64,000 bases of DNA from assembly GCA_945902805.1 (NCBI GenBank), contig CAMDMZ010000013.1:42369-106368 (forward strand). The letters run 5' to 3'. This document shows positions 56,072-64,000 of this stretch, piece by piece. Position 1 is the first letter of the stretch; each line of letters opens with the position of its first letter. The notes beneath the pieces were generated by a model. It saw nothing but the letters and a program-made list of their open reading frames with translations. It was not told the DNA's origin and did no database searches. The stretch comes from Propionivibrio dicarboxylicus. GTDB taxonomy: Bacteria; Pseudomonadota; Gammaproteobacteria; Burkholderiales; Rhodocyclaceae. Position numbers and translations under genes: made by a program.

Positions 56072-56868
56072 CGGCGAATCTTTCCGTGGCCTCCATCCCG
56101 GGCAATAAAGGAGCCGACACACAGAAGCCCGGCGTGATTGCCTTGCTGAAAGAGGATCTTGAATGCGTATTCGGGCGCGATCCGGCGGCACGCTCGCAGC
56201 TTGAAGTCCTGCTGACTTATCCCGGGCTGCATGCGATTCTCGGACATCGGCTGACGCATTGGCTATGGCGACGCGGCTGGCGCTTTGGCGCGCGCTGGCT
56301 GGCCTATGTGATGCGCTTCCTGACCAATATCGATATTCATCCCGGTGCGACCATCGGTCGTCGCCTGTTCATCGACCATGGTGCCGGCGTGGTGATCGGG
56401 GAAACCGCCGAAGTCGGTGACGATTGCACGCTGTATCACGGCGTGACCCTGGGTGGAACCACCTGGAACAAGGGCAAGCGCCACCCGACGCTCGGCCATG
56501 GCGTGGTAATCGGCGCCGGCGCCAAGATTCTCGGTGCTATCGGCATCGGTGATGGTGCCCGGATCGGCGCTAATTCTGTAGTGATCAAAGAGGTTCCGGC
56601 GGGACGAACCGCCATCGGCATTCCCGCACGACTGGTCGGTGGGCGCCCGCTGAGCAGTTCCGGCAATCTGGCCGGAATCGCCATCAATCTGGATCACCAC
56701 CTGATCCCAGACCCCGTGGGCAAGGCCATCCAATGCCTGCTTGACCGCCTTGGTACGCTGGAGTCAGAAGTACGCATGCTGCGCGGTGTGGCGGCACCGG
56801 TAGCGACAAACTCCTGCGTTGTTTGTTCAGCCGGGGAACTTTGTTGTGAGGAGCACGCCCGTGGTTGA
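56068..56868 (+). CDS. cysE: serine O-acetyltransferase (nif-associated CysE)
   Basis: Makes O-acetylserine for cysteine synthesis, here presumably to supply sulfur for nitrogenase Fe-S clusters via NifS. The left-handed beta-helix hexapeptides begin at about 95 ([44 protein letters not shown]), with the catalytic His in [10 protein letters not shown]. Length is 266 residues with a cysteine-rich tail ([16 protein letters not shown]). It overlaps nifV by 4 bases and the next gene by 8. nifV-cysE1-orf7-nifWZM is the Azotobacter order. Confidence 0.94.
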   Translation: MTANLSVASIPGNKGADTQKPGVIALLKEDLECVFGRDPAARSQLEVLLTYPGLHAILGHRLTHWLWRRGWRFGARWLAYVMRFLTNIDIHPGATIGRRLFIDHGAGVVIGETAEVGDDCTLYHGVTLGGTTWNKGKRHPTLGHGVVIGAGAKILGAIGIGDGARIGANSVVIKEVPAGRTAIGIPARLVGGRPLSSSGNLAGIAINLDHHLIPDPVGKAIQCLLDRLGTLESEVRMLRGVAAPVATNSCVVCSAGELCCEEHARG

Positions 56869-57391
56869 AAGTCTCGATCTGCTGGAACTGGGCGATGACG
56901 GCCTGTACTTTGACGAACCCTGTGCGCCGGAGGTGGATGCGTTGATCGTCGAAGCCTCGCGCCACTATGGCGACGCAGAGGCTGAACAGTGTTTGCTGCG
57001 CGCCTACTTTCTGGCGCCGGAACAATTGTCTGTACTGGTGGCGCTGTATCGCTACTACTTCTACCAGCATCGCCTGGGTGATGCCTTCATTGTTGCCGAG
57101 CGGGTATTGGACGTTACGGCCCGACGACTGAATCTGGTGGGTGGATGGAGCAGCATTGGACCAGTGTCGCTTGGTGAGGCGGTGATGCGCTCGATGGGAC
57201 TGTTACGTTTCCACCTGCAGGCATTAAAGGGTTCGGCGGTGATTTTGTTGCGCTTGGGCCATTTGGATGAAGCCCGGCGCCGACTGGAAAAGATCGCGGA
57301 AATCGATGAGCGCGATGCCTTGGGTGTCGCGCCCTTGCTGGCCGTGATTGCGGAGCGGCAGGGCTCAGCCACAGAAGAACTTTCCCATTGA
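56861..57391 (+). CDS. nif-cluster TPR-like protein (Azotobacter orf7 position)
   Basis: 176 residues. GTG 56861 is chosen because GAGGAG lies 7 bases before it and it overlaps cysE slightly; the frame is open to 56819. The protein is helical with TPR-like pairs ([60 protein letters not shown]). It occupies the place of the uncharacterised orf between cysE1 and nifW in Azotobacter vinelandii; identity is by context and repeat type. Function unknown, perhaps a scaffold in nitrogenase maturation. Confidence 0.8.
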   Translation: MVESLDLLELGDDGLYFDEPCAPEVDALIVEASRHYGDAEAEQCLLRAYFLAPEQLSVLVALYRYYFYQHRLGDAFIVAERVLDVTARRLNLVGGWSSIGPVSLGEAVMRSMGLLRFHLQALKGSAVILLRLGHLDEARRRLEKIAEIDERDALGVAPLLAVIAERQGSATEELSH

Positions 57392-57405
57392 ATCAGGAGA
57401 CCGAC

Positions 57406-57720
57406 ATGGAATGCGAAGCCGACACCTTTGAAGATGATTTGAGCGACCTGAGTTCCGCCGAGGACTTCCTCGACTATTTCGGTATCGAATTCGAGCCCCG
57501 CGTGGTCCAGGTCAATCGCCTGCACATTCTGCAGCGCTATCACGATTACCTGGCCAAGCAGGAAGCCGGCAAGACGCCCGAATACGCCGCCTACCGCGCC
57601 TGGCTTAAGCGCGCCTACGAAGATTTCTTAGACTCGAGCGCCCAGCAGGAAAAGGTGTTGGCGATTTTCCGCAAGGCCGATGGCACCTCCTTCGTGCCGC
57701 TCTCGTCGCTGACGGGCTGA
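57406..57720 (+). CDS. nifW: nitrogenase stabilising/protective protein NifW
   Basis: Binds apo-MoFe protein late in maturation and protects against oxygen. ATG 57406 is chosen because CAGGAG lies 6 bases upstream; the frame continues to a TTG at 57388. The signature is LSDLSSAEDFLDYFGIEFEP-RVVQVNRLHILQRYHDYLAK, followed by YRAWLKRAYEDFLDSSAQQE. Length is 104 residues. It lies 14 bases after orf7 and 4 before nifZ. Confidence 0.95.
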   Translation: MECEADTFEDDLSDLSSAEDFLDYFGIEFEPRVVQVNRLHILQRYHDYLAKQEAGKTPEYAAYRAWLKRAYEDFLDSSAQQEKVLAIFRKADGTSFVPLSSLTG

Positions 57721-57724
57721 AATC

Positions 57725-58177
57725 ATGCGACCGCGCTGGGATTACGGCGATGCGGTGCGGGTCACGCGCAATGTGCGCAATGACGGCACCTTTCCCGGCA
57801 TCAACACCGGCGAACTGCTGGTGCGGCGCGGCCGCGTTGGTCATGTCCGCAACGTCGGTACCTTCCTGCAGGACCAGATCATCTACTCCGTGCATTTTCT
57901 CGACGAGGGTCGCATGGTCGGCTGCCGCGAGGAAGAACTGATCGGCCTGGACGAAGCCTGGATCGAAAGTCGATTCGAGGTACGGCAAAAAGTGCTTGCG
58001 ACGCGGGCCTTGTCGATACGCGGCGAGGTGAAGGTGCCCGCCGATAGTCGCGGCGAAGTCCTGAATCTCGAACGTCATGAGCCGCAGGGCGTGATCTACC
58101 ACGTCCATTTCGAGTGCCTGCCGGGTAATCCGCTGCTGGTGCCGGAATCGGCCCTGAAGGAGATCGACCATGAATGA
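57725..58177 (+). CDS. nifZ: nitrogenase P-cluster maturation protein NifZ
   Basis: Needed for formation of the second P-cluster of the MoFe protein. The NifZ domain is seen twice: WDYGDAVRVTRNVRNDGTFP then LVRRGRVGHVRNVGTFLQDQ-IIYSVHFLDEGRMVGCREEE, and in the second half FEVRQKVLATRALSIRG and VIYHVHFECLPGNPLLVPES. Length is 150 residues, the long form. The stop overlaps nifM by 8 bases. Confidence 0.95.
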   Translation: MRPRWDYGDAVRVTRNVRNDGTFPGINTGELLVRRGRVGHVRNVGTFLQDQIIYSVHFLDEGRMVGCREEELIGLDEAWIESRFEVRQKVLATRALSIRGEVKVPADSRGEVLNLERHEPQGVIYHVHFECLPGNPLLVPESALKEIDHE

Positions 58178-59024
58178 ACCGGGCAGTGTTTATCTATCGC
58201 TCAAATTGGCGGCACAGTTGTTCAGCAAGCCGCTTGACGCACTGAGGCCGGAAGAGCGTCAGAAGCTCAGCCGCGTCGCGGCCAGGCAGCAGGAGATCGA
58301 AGCCCTGATCCTGGCCACTCCGGAAGCGGCCAACGTTGTTGTGCCGGCAGCCACGGTCGCCAGCAGTCTGCAGAAAATTCGCGGCCGTTATGGCAGCGAC
58401 GAGGACTATCAAGTCGACCTGCACGGCATCGGTCTCGACGATAGTTCATTGCGTCGTGCCGTGGAACGAGACTTGGTGGTGGATGCCGTGCTCGACAAGG
58501 TTGCCGCGCGTGCGGCCGTGGTCAGCGAGACCGAAGTCGAGATTTTCTGGTTCATGCACAAGGAGCGCTTCCGCCGCGCCGAAACCCGCACCCTGCGGCA
58601 CATCCTGATCACGGTCAATGACACCCTGGCCGGCAATGAACGGCCCGTGGCGCGGGAAAAAATCGACGCCATCCGCCAGCGCCTGCAACGGGAACCGGAG
58701 CGCTTTGCCGAACAGGCACTGAAGCATTCCGAATGCCCGACGGCGATGAACGGTGGCCTGCTCGGCAATGTCCCGCGCGGCCAACTCTATGCGCACCTTG
58801 AAGCCGCGGCCTTTGCCTTGAGCGAGGCCGGGTTGTCGGAAGTCGTCGAATCCGAGCTGGGTTATCACCTGATCTGGTGCGAGGCCATCCAGCCCGAGCG
58901 CCAGTCATCGCTGGACGAATCGCGCAAGAACATCCGCGATCATCTCGAACAGCAGCGGCGCAGCATGTGCCAGAAATCGTGGATCAATGGCCTGCGCCAG
59001 ACGAGGGTGGCAGAGCCGGCCTGA
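58170..59024 (+). CDS. nifM: NifM, parvulin-type peptidyl-prolyl isomerase for Fe protein maturation
   Basis: Required for folding of NifH. 284 residues with an N-terminal helical region (YLSLKLAAQLFSKPLDALRP) and a parvulin PPIase domain from about 135 (ETRTLRHILITVNDT, FAEQALKHSECPTAMNGGLL-GNVPRGQLY, VVESELGYHLIWCEAI). AAGGAGATCGACC is a strong ribosome site inside nifZ. It is the last nif gene of the operon; a repeat copy follows 9 bases after the stop. Confidence 0.94.
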   Translation: MNEPGSVYLSLKLAAQLFSKPLDALRPEERQKLSRVAARQQEIEALILATPEAANVVVPAATVASSLQKIRGRYGSDEDYQVDLHGIGLDDSSLRRAVERDLVVDAVLDKVAARAAVVSETEVEIFWFMHKERFRRAETRTLRHILITVNDTLAGNERPVAREKIDAIRQRLQREPERFAEQALKHSECPTAMNGGLLGNVPRGQLYAHLEAAAFALSEAGLSEVVESELGYHLIWCEAIQPERQSSLDESRKNIRDHLEQQRRSMCQKSWINGLRQTRVAEPA

Positions 59025-59033
59025 TTCAGCGAT

Positions 59034-59059
59034 CGCCGTCCCGTCAGCGCCGACTTTTT
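59034..59059 (-). repeat. dispersed 25-base repeat, copy 12 (after nifM)
   Basis: Plus strand reads CGCCGTCCCGTC then AGCGCCGACTTTTT. It begins 10 bases after the nifM stop with the T-run distal, the common stop-proximal placement. Confidence 0.88.
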
Positions 59060-59214
59060 GCCTTAGCCGGCCCGTCAATGGCAACAGGCGAGGAGTACGA
59101 CTCCTGCCGGAACAGGCACCAAGCATCACTCGTGTTTTTCTCTATAAGTCGATATGGCGTTTGCGGCTTCGCGGATTATGATGAGCCTATCAGACGCAAC
59201 TATGTGAAGAAACC

Positions 59215-59694
59215 ATGAAACGAGTGACTTACAAGGATCTGGTGGCTGAACTTCTGCCGGAGGTCCACGAGTGCTTTCCCTGGGATGTTAAAAAGCGATT
59301 GGAAAATGGCGACGACCTGTTGTTTCTGGATGTCAGGGAAAACCAGGAATACGACACGATGCGTATCAAGGGCTCGCTGCATGTGCCCCGCGGCATCCTG
59401 GAGACTGCCGTCGAATGGGACCACGAGGAGACCGAGCCGGAGCTGGTCACTGCGCGTGAGCGACCGATCGTCGTCGTTTGCCGTTCCGGGAGCCGTAGTG
59501 TATTCGCTGCGCATACCTTGGCGCGCATGGGCTTCAAGCACGTTACCTCGCTTAAGACGGGTCTGCGTGGCTGGAATGAATTCGACATGCCCTTGGTCGA
59601 CATGGAGGGCAATCCGATTGCCCCGGAGCTCGGCGACAGGTACTTCGCCAACAAGTTGCTGGACTACCAGAGAAAGCCAAAGGGTCTCGATTAG
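59215..59694 (+). CDS. rhodanese-domain sulfurtransferase
   Basis: 159 residues with one rhodanese domain (about 20-130). The active-site loop is VVVCRSGSRS with Cys89, and LFLDVRENQEYDTMRIKGSL is the CH2A-type signature. It would carry persulfide sulfur. It follows nifM by 190 bases, so a link to Fe-S supply for nitrogenase is plausible but it probably has its own promoter; no sigma54 or NifA site was seen in front of it. Confidence 0.9.
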   Translation: MKRVTYKDLVAELLPEVHECFPWDVKKRLENGDDLLFLDVRENQEYDTMRIKGSLHVPRGILETAVEWDHEETEPELVTARERPIVVVCRSGSRSVFAAHTLARMGFKHVTSLKTGLRGWNEFDMPLVDMEGNPIAPELGDRYFANKLLDYQRKPKGLD

Positions 59695-59716
59695 GGGGAT
59701 CCCTGTCGATTCTGTA

Positions 59717-59878
59717 ATGGGCGACAGCAAGTCGGCCATGTGTGGCAATCAGCAAATCGTAATCATGGTGGTGGGTGGCTGCGGAGACATGCGCAGTACG
59801 CCGTCCCGCCAGCGCCGACTTTTGACCGCATTCGGCCACAACCTGCCGGTGGAACTGCCGGAAAGTATTTCCGCTTAA
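59717..59878 (+). CDS. possible small protein, 53 residues (doubtful)
   Basis: Begins MGDSKSAMCGNQQIVIMVVG and ends LPVELPESISA. It has no recognisable ribosome binding site and its middle (STPSRQRRLL) is entirely a copy of the dispersed repeat. No family recognised. It may be a chance frame; the whole stretch 59695-60020 otherwise holds only the repeat copy and no other gene was seen. Confidence 0.2.
   Translation: MGDSKSAMCGNQQIVIMVVGGCGDMRSTPSRQRRLLTAFGHNLPVELPESISA
59799..59823 (-). repeat. dispersed 25-base repeat, copy 13
   Basis: Plus strand reads CGCCGTCCCGCC then AGCGCCGACTTT. It lies about 105 bases after the rhodanese stop, in an otherwise gene-poor stretch. Confidence 0.87.
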
Positions 59879-60020
59879 GACTGACAACGGCCACTGTAAT
59901 TCTGATGTGTAGATGCGAAATATTCCAAGGACATGCCCCCCGTATCCGCCAGTGTCGGCTTGCCGCGATACAACTGCCAATGAAGCAGCGCTGATGGAGG
60001 TAGCGCAGCAGCGTAGGCAG

Positions 60021-60647
60021 TTAGATGTAAAACAGGTCGAAGACGAAATGACAAACGATGACCAACGAGATGCTCTTTCCGCTTTGGCGGTAGATAGCGC
60101 CGAGCAGGACGCTTGCCAAAAGAATCCGCGGAAACGCAGAGACCGGCTGGGCTCCTAAGTGAAAAAAAGTGAACAGAACCGATGTTGCCAAGATGGCGCC
60201 AATGGCACCGTAACTAATTCCAAGGTGAGATTCAATAAAATTCTGTACAACGTAACGATAGACCAGTTCCTCTCGCACAGCGACCAATATCGTGGTCACT
60301 GCAAACAGCAGTTTCTCTGATAGTCCTTCCAACGGGTGCACTTGCCAGATGATTGCCTGTGCAAGCAGTGCAATAACTAATAGTATCGTTGAGCGCGTCG
60401 GTTTGGGATGTTGAAGAAAATCCGGTAGTACCTTGAATCGCCAACATGCCAGAAGCAGACCAGAAAGAAACACTGCTCGCAAGCCACTCCGCGCGAGTTC
60501 CTGCTCGAAAATAGTGAACTCAGAAAATGAACCAGATATCGACAGGCTAGTACGGAAGTAAATATAGAGAATTTCCAGCGCAATCACCGTCAAGAACAGC
60601 GGCGTATTTGGTTTCGTTGATGATGAGCTATTTGACTGATTCAACAT
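60021..60647 (-). CDS. CPBP family intramembrane metalloprotease
   Basis: 208 residues, about six membrane helices. The CPBP (Abi/Rce1-like) motifs are present in order: AVREELVYRYVV with Glu126 and Glu127, FTFFHLGAQP with His163 and SLVIVCHFVFDL with His200. These proteins cleave or process membrane peptides; in bacteria roles include bacteriocin self-immunity. No peptide or bacteriocin gene was recognised nearby. The gene is clearly richer in A and T than its left neighbours, which may indicate acquisition. Confidence 0.88.
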   Translation of the reverse strand: MLNQSNSSSSTKPNTPLFLTVIALEILYIYFRTSLSISGSFSEFTIFEQELARSGLRAVFLSGLLLACWRFKVLPDFLQHPKPTRSTILLVIALLAQAIIWQVHPLEGLSEKLLFAVTTILVAVREELVYRYVVQNFIESHLGISYGAIGAILATSVLFTFFHLGAQPVSAFPRILLASVLLGAIYRQSGKSISLVIVCHFVFDLFYI

Positions 60648-61026
60648 CGCGTTTCAACACTAATAGGAAAACCAACCTGTTGTGCGAGTATGGTTGTTGT
60701 CAAGTGCAGCCGTCAATAGTTGATTTTGTCCGGCATGCGAAGTGACTTGCGAAATCCCTGCTGAATCTTATCCCAGTCACTGCAAGCGACCCGACGAATG
60801 ACCGCACGGGGCGGAGGAGTAGCTGCTCAGGAAGGGATCCGCGAAAGCTCTTGCACAGATAGTATTTTACCGTCATAGAGCGTCACTGACCGGTCCCGCT
60901 ACACTACAGACGCCCGGATACCCATTCAGGACTCGTTCAGATGCATGTTTTTGGATATAGTCCAATCCGCTGGAATAAACTTGTTTCGGCTAAACCAATA
61001 AACCATTCGTTAATCAGGGGTAACTT
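60648..61026. other. intergenic stretch without recognised gene
   Basis: 379 bases between the divergent CPBP gene and the small exported repeat protein. No coding frame, tRNA or strong hairpin was seen. The last part is AT-rich and probably carries the promoter of the gene at 61027; AGGGGTAACTT supplies its ribosome site. Confidence 0.5.
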
Positions 61027-61356
61027 ATGAAAGCAAAGCATGTCTTAACTGCGTTCCTGTTGAGCACTGGCGCTCTAACTTTATCCCCCGTCGTCTTCGG
61101 CATGGATAACATGCCACCAGACATGGCCGCGCAGATAAGGGCTGACGAGGCCCGTCAGGCTAAGTGGGAGTCGACAATCATCGAGCAACACAAGATGGAT
61201 GATCGCCACTTCCAAGAGCAGCGCAGCATGGAAGATCGTCATTACCAAGAGCGCAAAACCCTGCGCGACAAGCAGGTGCAGGAACGTGACGCGATGTTTG
61301 AAAAGATGTATCCGATGGACGGCGGGATGTTCAAGAAAGCACCGCCCAAAAAGTAA
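61027..61356 (+). CDS. small exported protein with 11-residue tandem repeats
   Basis: 109 residues. Signal peptide MKAKHVLTAFLLSTGALTLS-PVVFG, then a highly charged helical region. Three consecutive 11-residue units are visible: MDDRHFQEQRS (57-67), MEDRHYQERKT (68-78) and LRDKQVQERDA (79-89), followed by MFEKMYPMDGGMFKKAPPKK. An 11-residue period suggests a hendecad coiled coil; the Met/His content could also bind metal. No family recognised. The start is supported by AGGGG 7 bases upstream. Confidence 0.7.
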   Translation: MKAKHVLTAFLLSTGALTLSPVVFGMDNMPPDMAAQIRADEARQAKWESTIIEQHKMDDRHFQEQRSMEDRHYQERKTLRDKQVQERDAMFEKMYPMDGGMFKKAPPKK

Positions 61357-62157
61357 GGAAGTTATTACTACGGATCGGGCTTGGCTTGTACCGTTGAAGG
61401 AACGCCAGAAGGAATTCCCGGCATCGAACATCCTGGCAATCCTGCAGGTGGCCGCGTAGGTAGTGGAGTCTGGAGGACACCCTGACAGGCTGCAGGTAGG
61501 GCTTGTTTGGGCGAATCTCCCACTTTCGTTGACATTCCCAATGAACGGCGTAGTGTGAGACCAAGTCGGATCAGATGGTTCGATCAGGCCCAAGAGCAAC
61601 AACACGACTGGAGGCATTATGGATGGAAGCCCGCCGCAGTACGAGATGATTGCGTAACACCCCTAACGGCGTTGCCGTATGCCTTGTCACTTTCTGCAAG
61701 GCCAAAGCTTTATGGAGCCCATTTCTAGCCGATCTGGGCTTCGTGCTTTTTGGGCAACCATCAGCCGGTAATAGACGGGGTGCTGCTATACGACTGCTCG
61801 AGGGTTGCAAGGAGTGTTATGCCATATGCAATCCATGGCGTTGAGACGAAGGCAGCTTACGAATGTAAACTGCCAGCTGGTTCAATTTCCAGACATTAGA
61901 CGGCTGCGGTGACACTGGTGGGCGGAAGCCGACCCAACTCATTCTTTGACGACTCCAGATTTCAATGGTGGAAACAACCCGCCAAACAGCCATTCGGTTC
62001 TGCTGACTGGGCGAACATGCAGCAACTTGGCTACTGACAATCGTGACGCAAATGCTCCGCTAGCCTTCTTGTGCTTACCAATGCTGGCAAATTCCATGAA
62101 TAATAGACGTGTGGATATGTCCAGGCCATGAGCTCAACTAGTAAAGGGAGCGTTTCC
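61357..62157. other. 801 bases with no convincing gene
   Basis: Several short frames exist on both strands but none has a ribosome site, a recognisable motif or consistent codon use. No tRNA, inverted-repeat terminator or insertion sequence end was identified. It may be decayed sequence between the two exported-protein genes. The last bases (AAAGGGAGCG) serve the caspase-like gene. Confidence 0.5.
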
Positions 62158-63816
62158 ATGCAGAACCGTCGTGACTTTTTGCATACTTTGGCAATTGCCC
62201 CTTGTTTGTTGAATAGTCGGCCGCTGTGGGCGTCCGATGGAACGCAGGCCGCATTAGTTATCGGCAATGCCGCCTACGCCCAGTCTGGGCTGGTCAACCC
62301 GACCAACGATGCGAAGTCAATGCATACCCTACTCGACAAAGCTGGCTTTAGCGTCGACCTCCAGCTTGACGCCAGTCGTACCGCCATGATCGAAGCCATC
62401 GAGCGATTCGGCAAACGTGTGCAGTCGTCCGACACCAAACTTGCCGTGTTCTACTATGCAGGCCATGGTGCTCAACTAGACTGGCGCAACTACCTCTTGC
62501 CCGTCAACGTAACGGTGAGTTCCGCAACCGCCTTGAAGGCCGAATGCATTGACCTCAGCCAGGTACTCGATCACTTTGTCCAGGCGCAGCGCAAGGGAGC
62601 TGAGAAAACCTTCGTAGTAATCCTCGATGCCTGTCGCGACAATCCCTTCGGCACCACCTTCAAGTCACAGAACAAGGGACTGAGCCAGTTCGACGCACCG
62701 GTCGGCAGCCTGCTTGCCTATGCCACTGCACCGGGCAACATAGCCTCCGACGGCGCAGGCAAGAATGGGCTCTATACCGAGAACCTGATGAAGGAACTGT
62801 CCCGCCCGGACGTGCGCATCGAGGATGCGCTGAAGCGCGTGCGGCTCAATGTCCGTCTGGCATCCGACGGCGAGCAGATTCCTTGGGAATCCACATCGCT
62901 CGAAAGCGATGTTTTTATCTTTCCTCATTCAGCACCCAAGCTATCTGAGCAAGAGCTGGAGCGTCAAATCGAAAATGAAGTGGTTCACTGGAACCGCGTT
63001 AGGACCTCACGGCGCAAAGAAGACTGGATCGAATACCTGCGTAAGTTCCCGAACGGCAACTTCAGCGAGATCGCCCAGACGCGACTGAACCGGTTGTTAG
63101 CTTCTCAGGAAAAACGCCAGCGGCCCGGTGCGGCTAACCATAAAGACGGCCGCGAAAGTGGGGAACTCGCGGACTTGGCGGAGGGTGAAGCCTTCGTGCC
63201 CGCTGAGACACTCGCGGCGGTTTCCCATAACCCGTATTCAGCCGGCCGTTTCCCACTCGGGCGCAAGTTCACCGTCGGGGATTTCTACATACTGCGCTCC
63301 AGTGATCTGCTCACTGGTGTCATTGAAAATACGTTTAAGAATCGCGTCACCCGCGTGGATGAGGATAACGACCGTGTCGAGATGAATCGCGGCAAGTTGG
63401 TGTTCGACCTGATGGGCAATACCGTAGAGAACAACGACAACACTTCTGATGTGCCGCAGCAACTCTTTCCCACCGAGCTGCAGATGGGCAAACGCTGGAC
63501 CTCGCTTAACAACGTAGTCGTGAAAAGTGGACGTTTCTCAGGACAAACGAGGCGGGTCGAGATGGAAGTGCGTATTCAGGCGCGGGAAAAGATTCGCGTC
63601 CCGGCAGGGGAGTTCAACGCCTTTCGCATCGAGGCCAGTGGCTGGTCAGTCGGCGAGAGCAACGCGACAAAAATCGAGGTCAAGCTCTGGGTTGTGCCTG
63701 GCATCAACATGTTCATCCGCCGGGAACGGATCAAGCGGCGCGGCAACCGCCTAATCGAATCGAAGCTGACCGAACTCGTCGCCATCCGCCAGGCGACGTC
63801 CGGACTGACGGATTAA
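62158..63816 (+). CDS. Tat-exported caspase-like (peptidase C14) protein
   Basis: 552 residues from ATG 62158, chosen because AAAGGGA precedes it and it begins MQNRRDFLHTLAIAPCLLNS, a twin-arginine signal peptide; an ATG ten codons upstream is less likely. The caspase fold has AALVIGNAAY, His103 in FYYAGHGAQ and Cys159 in VVILDACRDNPFG, so the dyad is intact. A helical segment follows at about 280-335, then an unrecognised beta-rich C-terminal domain (about 370-545, VPAGEFNAFRIEASGW). Folding before export implies activity in the periplasm or beyond. Substrate unknown. Confidence 0.9.
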   Translation: MQNRRDFLHTLAIAPCLLNSRPLWASDGTQAALVIGNAAYAQSGLVNPTNDAKSMHTLLDKAGFSVDLQLDASRTAMIEAIERFGKRVQSSDTKLAVFYYAGHGAQLDWRNYLLPVNVTVSSATALKAECIDLSQVLDHFVQAQRKGAEKTFVVILDACRDNPFGTTFKSQNKGLSQFDAPVGSLLAYATAPGNIASDGAGKNGLYTENLMKELSRPDVRIEDALKRVRLNVRLASDGEQIPWESTSLESDVFIFPHSAPKLSEQELERQIENEVVHWNRVRTSRRKEDWIEYLRKFPNGNFSEIAQTRLNRLLASQEKRQRPGAANHKDGRESGELADLAEGEAFVPAETLAAVSHNPYSAGRFPLGRKFTVGDFYILRSSDLLTGVIENTFKNRVTRVDEDNDRVEMNRGKLVFDLMGNTVENNDNTSDVPQQLFPTELQMGKRWTSLNNVVVKSGRFSGQTRRVEMEVRIQAREKIRVPAGEFNAFRIEASGWSVGESNATKIEVKLWVVPGINMFIRRERIKRRGNRLIESKLTELVAIRQATSGLTD

Positions 63817-64000
63817 CCACCTACAGCATCTCAGATTTCAGAAGATATATTGGGCGGTTTCAAATCCCAAGCGCAACAGACCTTGGTTAGTGAATTGGAA
63901 CTGGGGGTTGATGAATCTGGGCAAGCATCATTTTGAATACCGCAAAAGGCGTGTTGAAGTCATGGGTAGCGCGAGGCCGGCTATTCAGGCTGTCGGCGAT
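63817..64000. other. window end, possible start of another gene
   Basis: 184 bases after the caspase-like gene. A frame from ATG 63911 (MNLGKHHFEYRKRRVEVMGS) stays open to the window edge but has no clear ribosome site and no recognisable motif, so it is not called as a gene. Confidence 0.25.

Noticed and set aside
59025..59214. sigma54/NifA control of the rhodanese gene
   Set aside because: TGGCGTTTGCGGC has GG and GC only eight bases apart, and no TGT-N10-ACA site was found.
61571..61844. Overlapping frames of 64-79 residues in the 61.4-62.1 kb stretch
   Set aside because: No start signals, no motif, and both strands are open over similar lengths; they are treated as non-coding.

Overview
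The window reads as one chromosomal segment of a betaproteobacterium, most likely of the Rhodocyclales type (Dechloromonas/Azonexus-like). This is inferred from gene families and order: mnmG-rsmG-parAB-atp, a ubiE-Tim44-ubiJ cluster, many c-di-GMP and chemotaxis genes, and a nif accessory operon in the Azotobacter order. No rRNA, tRNA, CRISPR array, insertion sequence or phage gene was recognised.

Layout. 1-11.25 kb is a core block: mnmG, rsmG, parA, parB, then the complete F-type ATP synthase operon (atpI-B-E-F-H-A-G-D-C) with a near-consensus sigma70 promoter and a clear terminator. 11.3-17.6 kb is a TetR-regulated RND efflux operon (adaptor, pump, outer membrane channel) with overlapping genes. 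17.6-23.2 kb holds a small hypothetical gene, a CoA-transferase with a hotdog thioesterase, and a leftward cluster of ubiquinone genes (ubiE, ubiJ) with Tim44-like, DUF3365 and DUF971 genes. 23.3-28.7 kb is signalling: a periplasmic binding protein, a histidine kinase and an unusual response regulator, then phoB-phoR behind a recognisable Pho box. 28.7-41.1 kb runs leftward: a 7TM-GGDEF protein, a PilZ-like protein, a chemoreceptor, a HIT protein, a PAS-GGDEF-EAL protein, an exported TPR-CHAT protease-like protein and a beta-barrel-like protein. 41.2-47.1 kb has a giant FAD/Fe-S oxidoreductase, an NhaR-like regulator and divergent terC. 47.2-53.4 kb has a hybrid kinase with a binding protein, divergent from a PhnD-like binding protein with a GGDEF-EAL protein. 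53.4-59.7 kb has a MATE exporter and the nifV-cysE-orf7-nifW-nifZ-nifM operon behind a NifA site and sigma54 promoter, then a rhodanese. 59.7-64 kb is sparser: a CPBP membrane protease, a small exported repeat protein, about 800 bases with no convincing gene, and a Tat-exported caspase-like protein.

Two patterns cross these regions. First, a ~25-base sequence (AAAAAGTCGGCG then CTGGCGRGACGGCG) occurs 13 times. Six copies lie inside genes, where they are translated in four different frames, and its consensus has no stop codon in any of the six frames. Five of six clearly intergenic copies sit 7-21 bases after a stop codon in one orientation. Second, three solute-binding proteins with no transporter genes are each next to a membrane signalling protein (two histidine kinases, one GGDEF-EAL protein), suggesting ligand-sensing pairs rather than uptake systems.

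All calls come from reading the sequence and translations. No database search was run, so family names rest on motif and context recognition.
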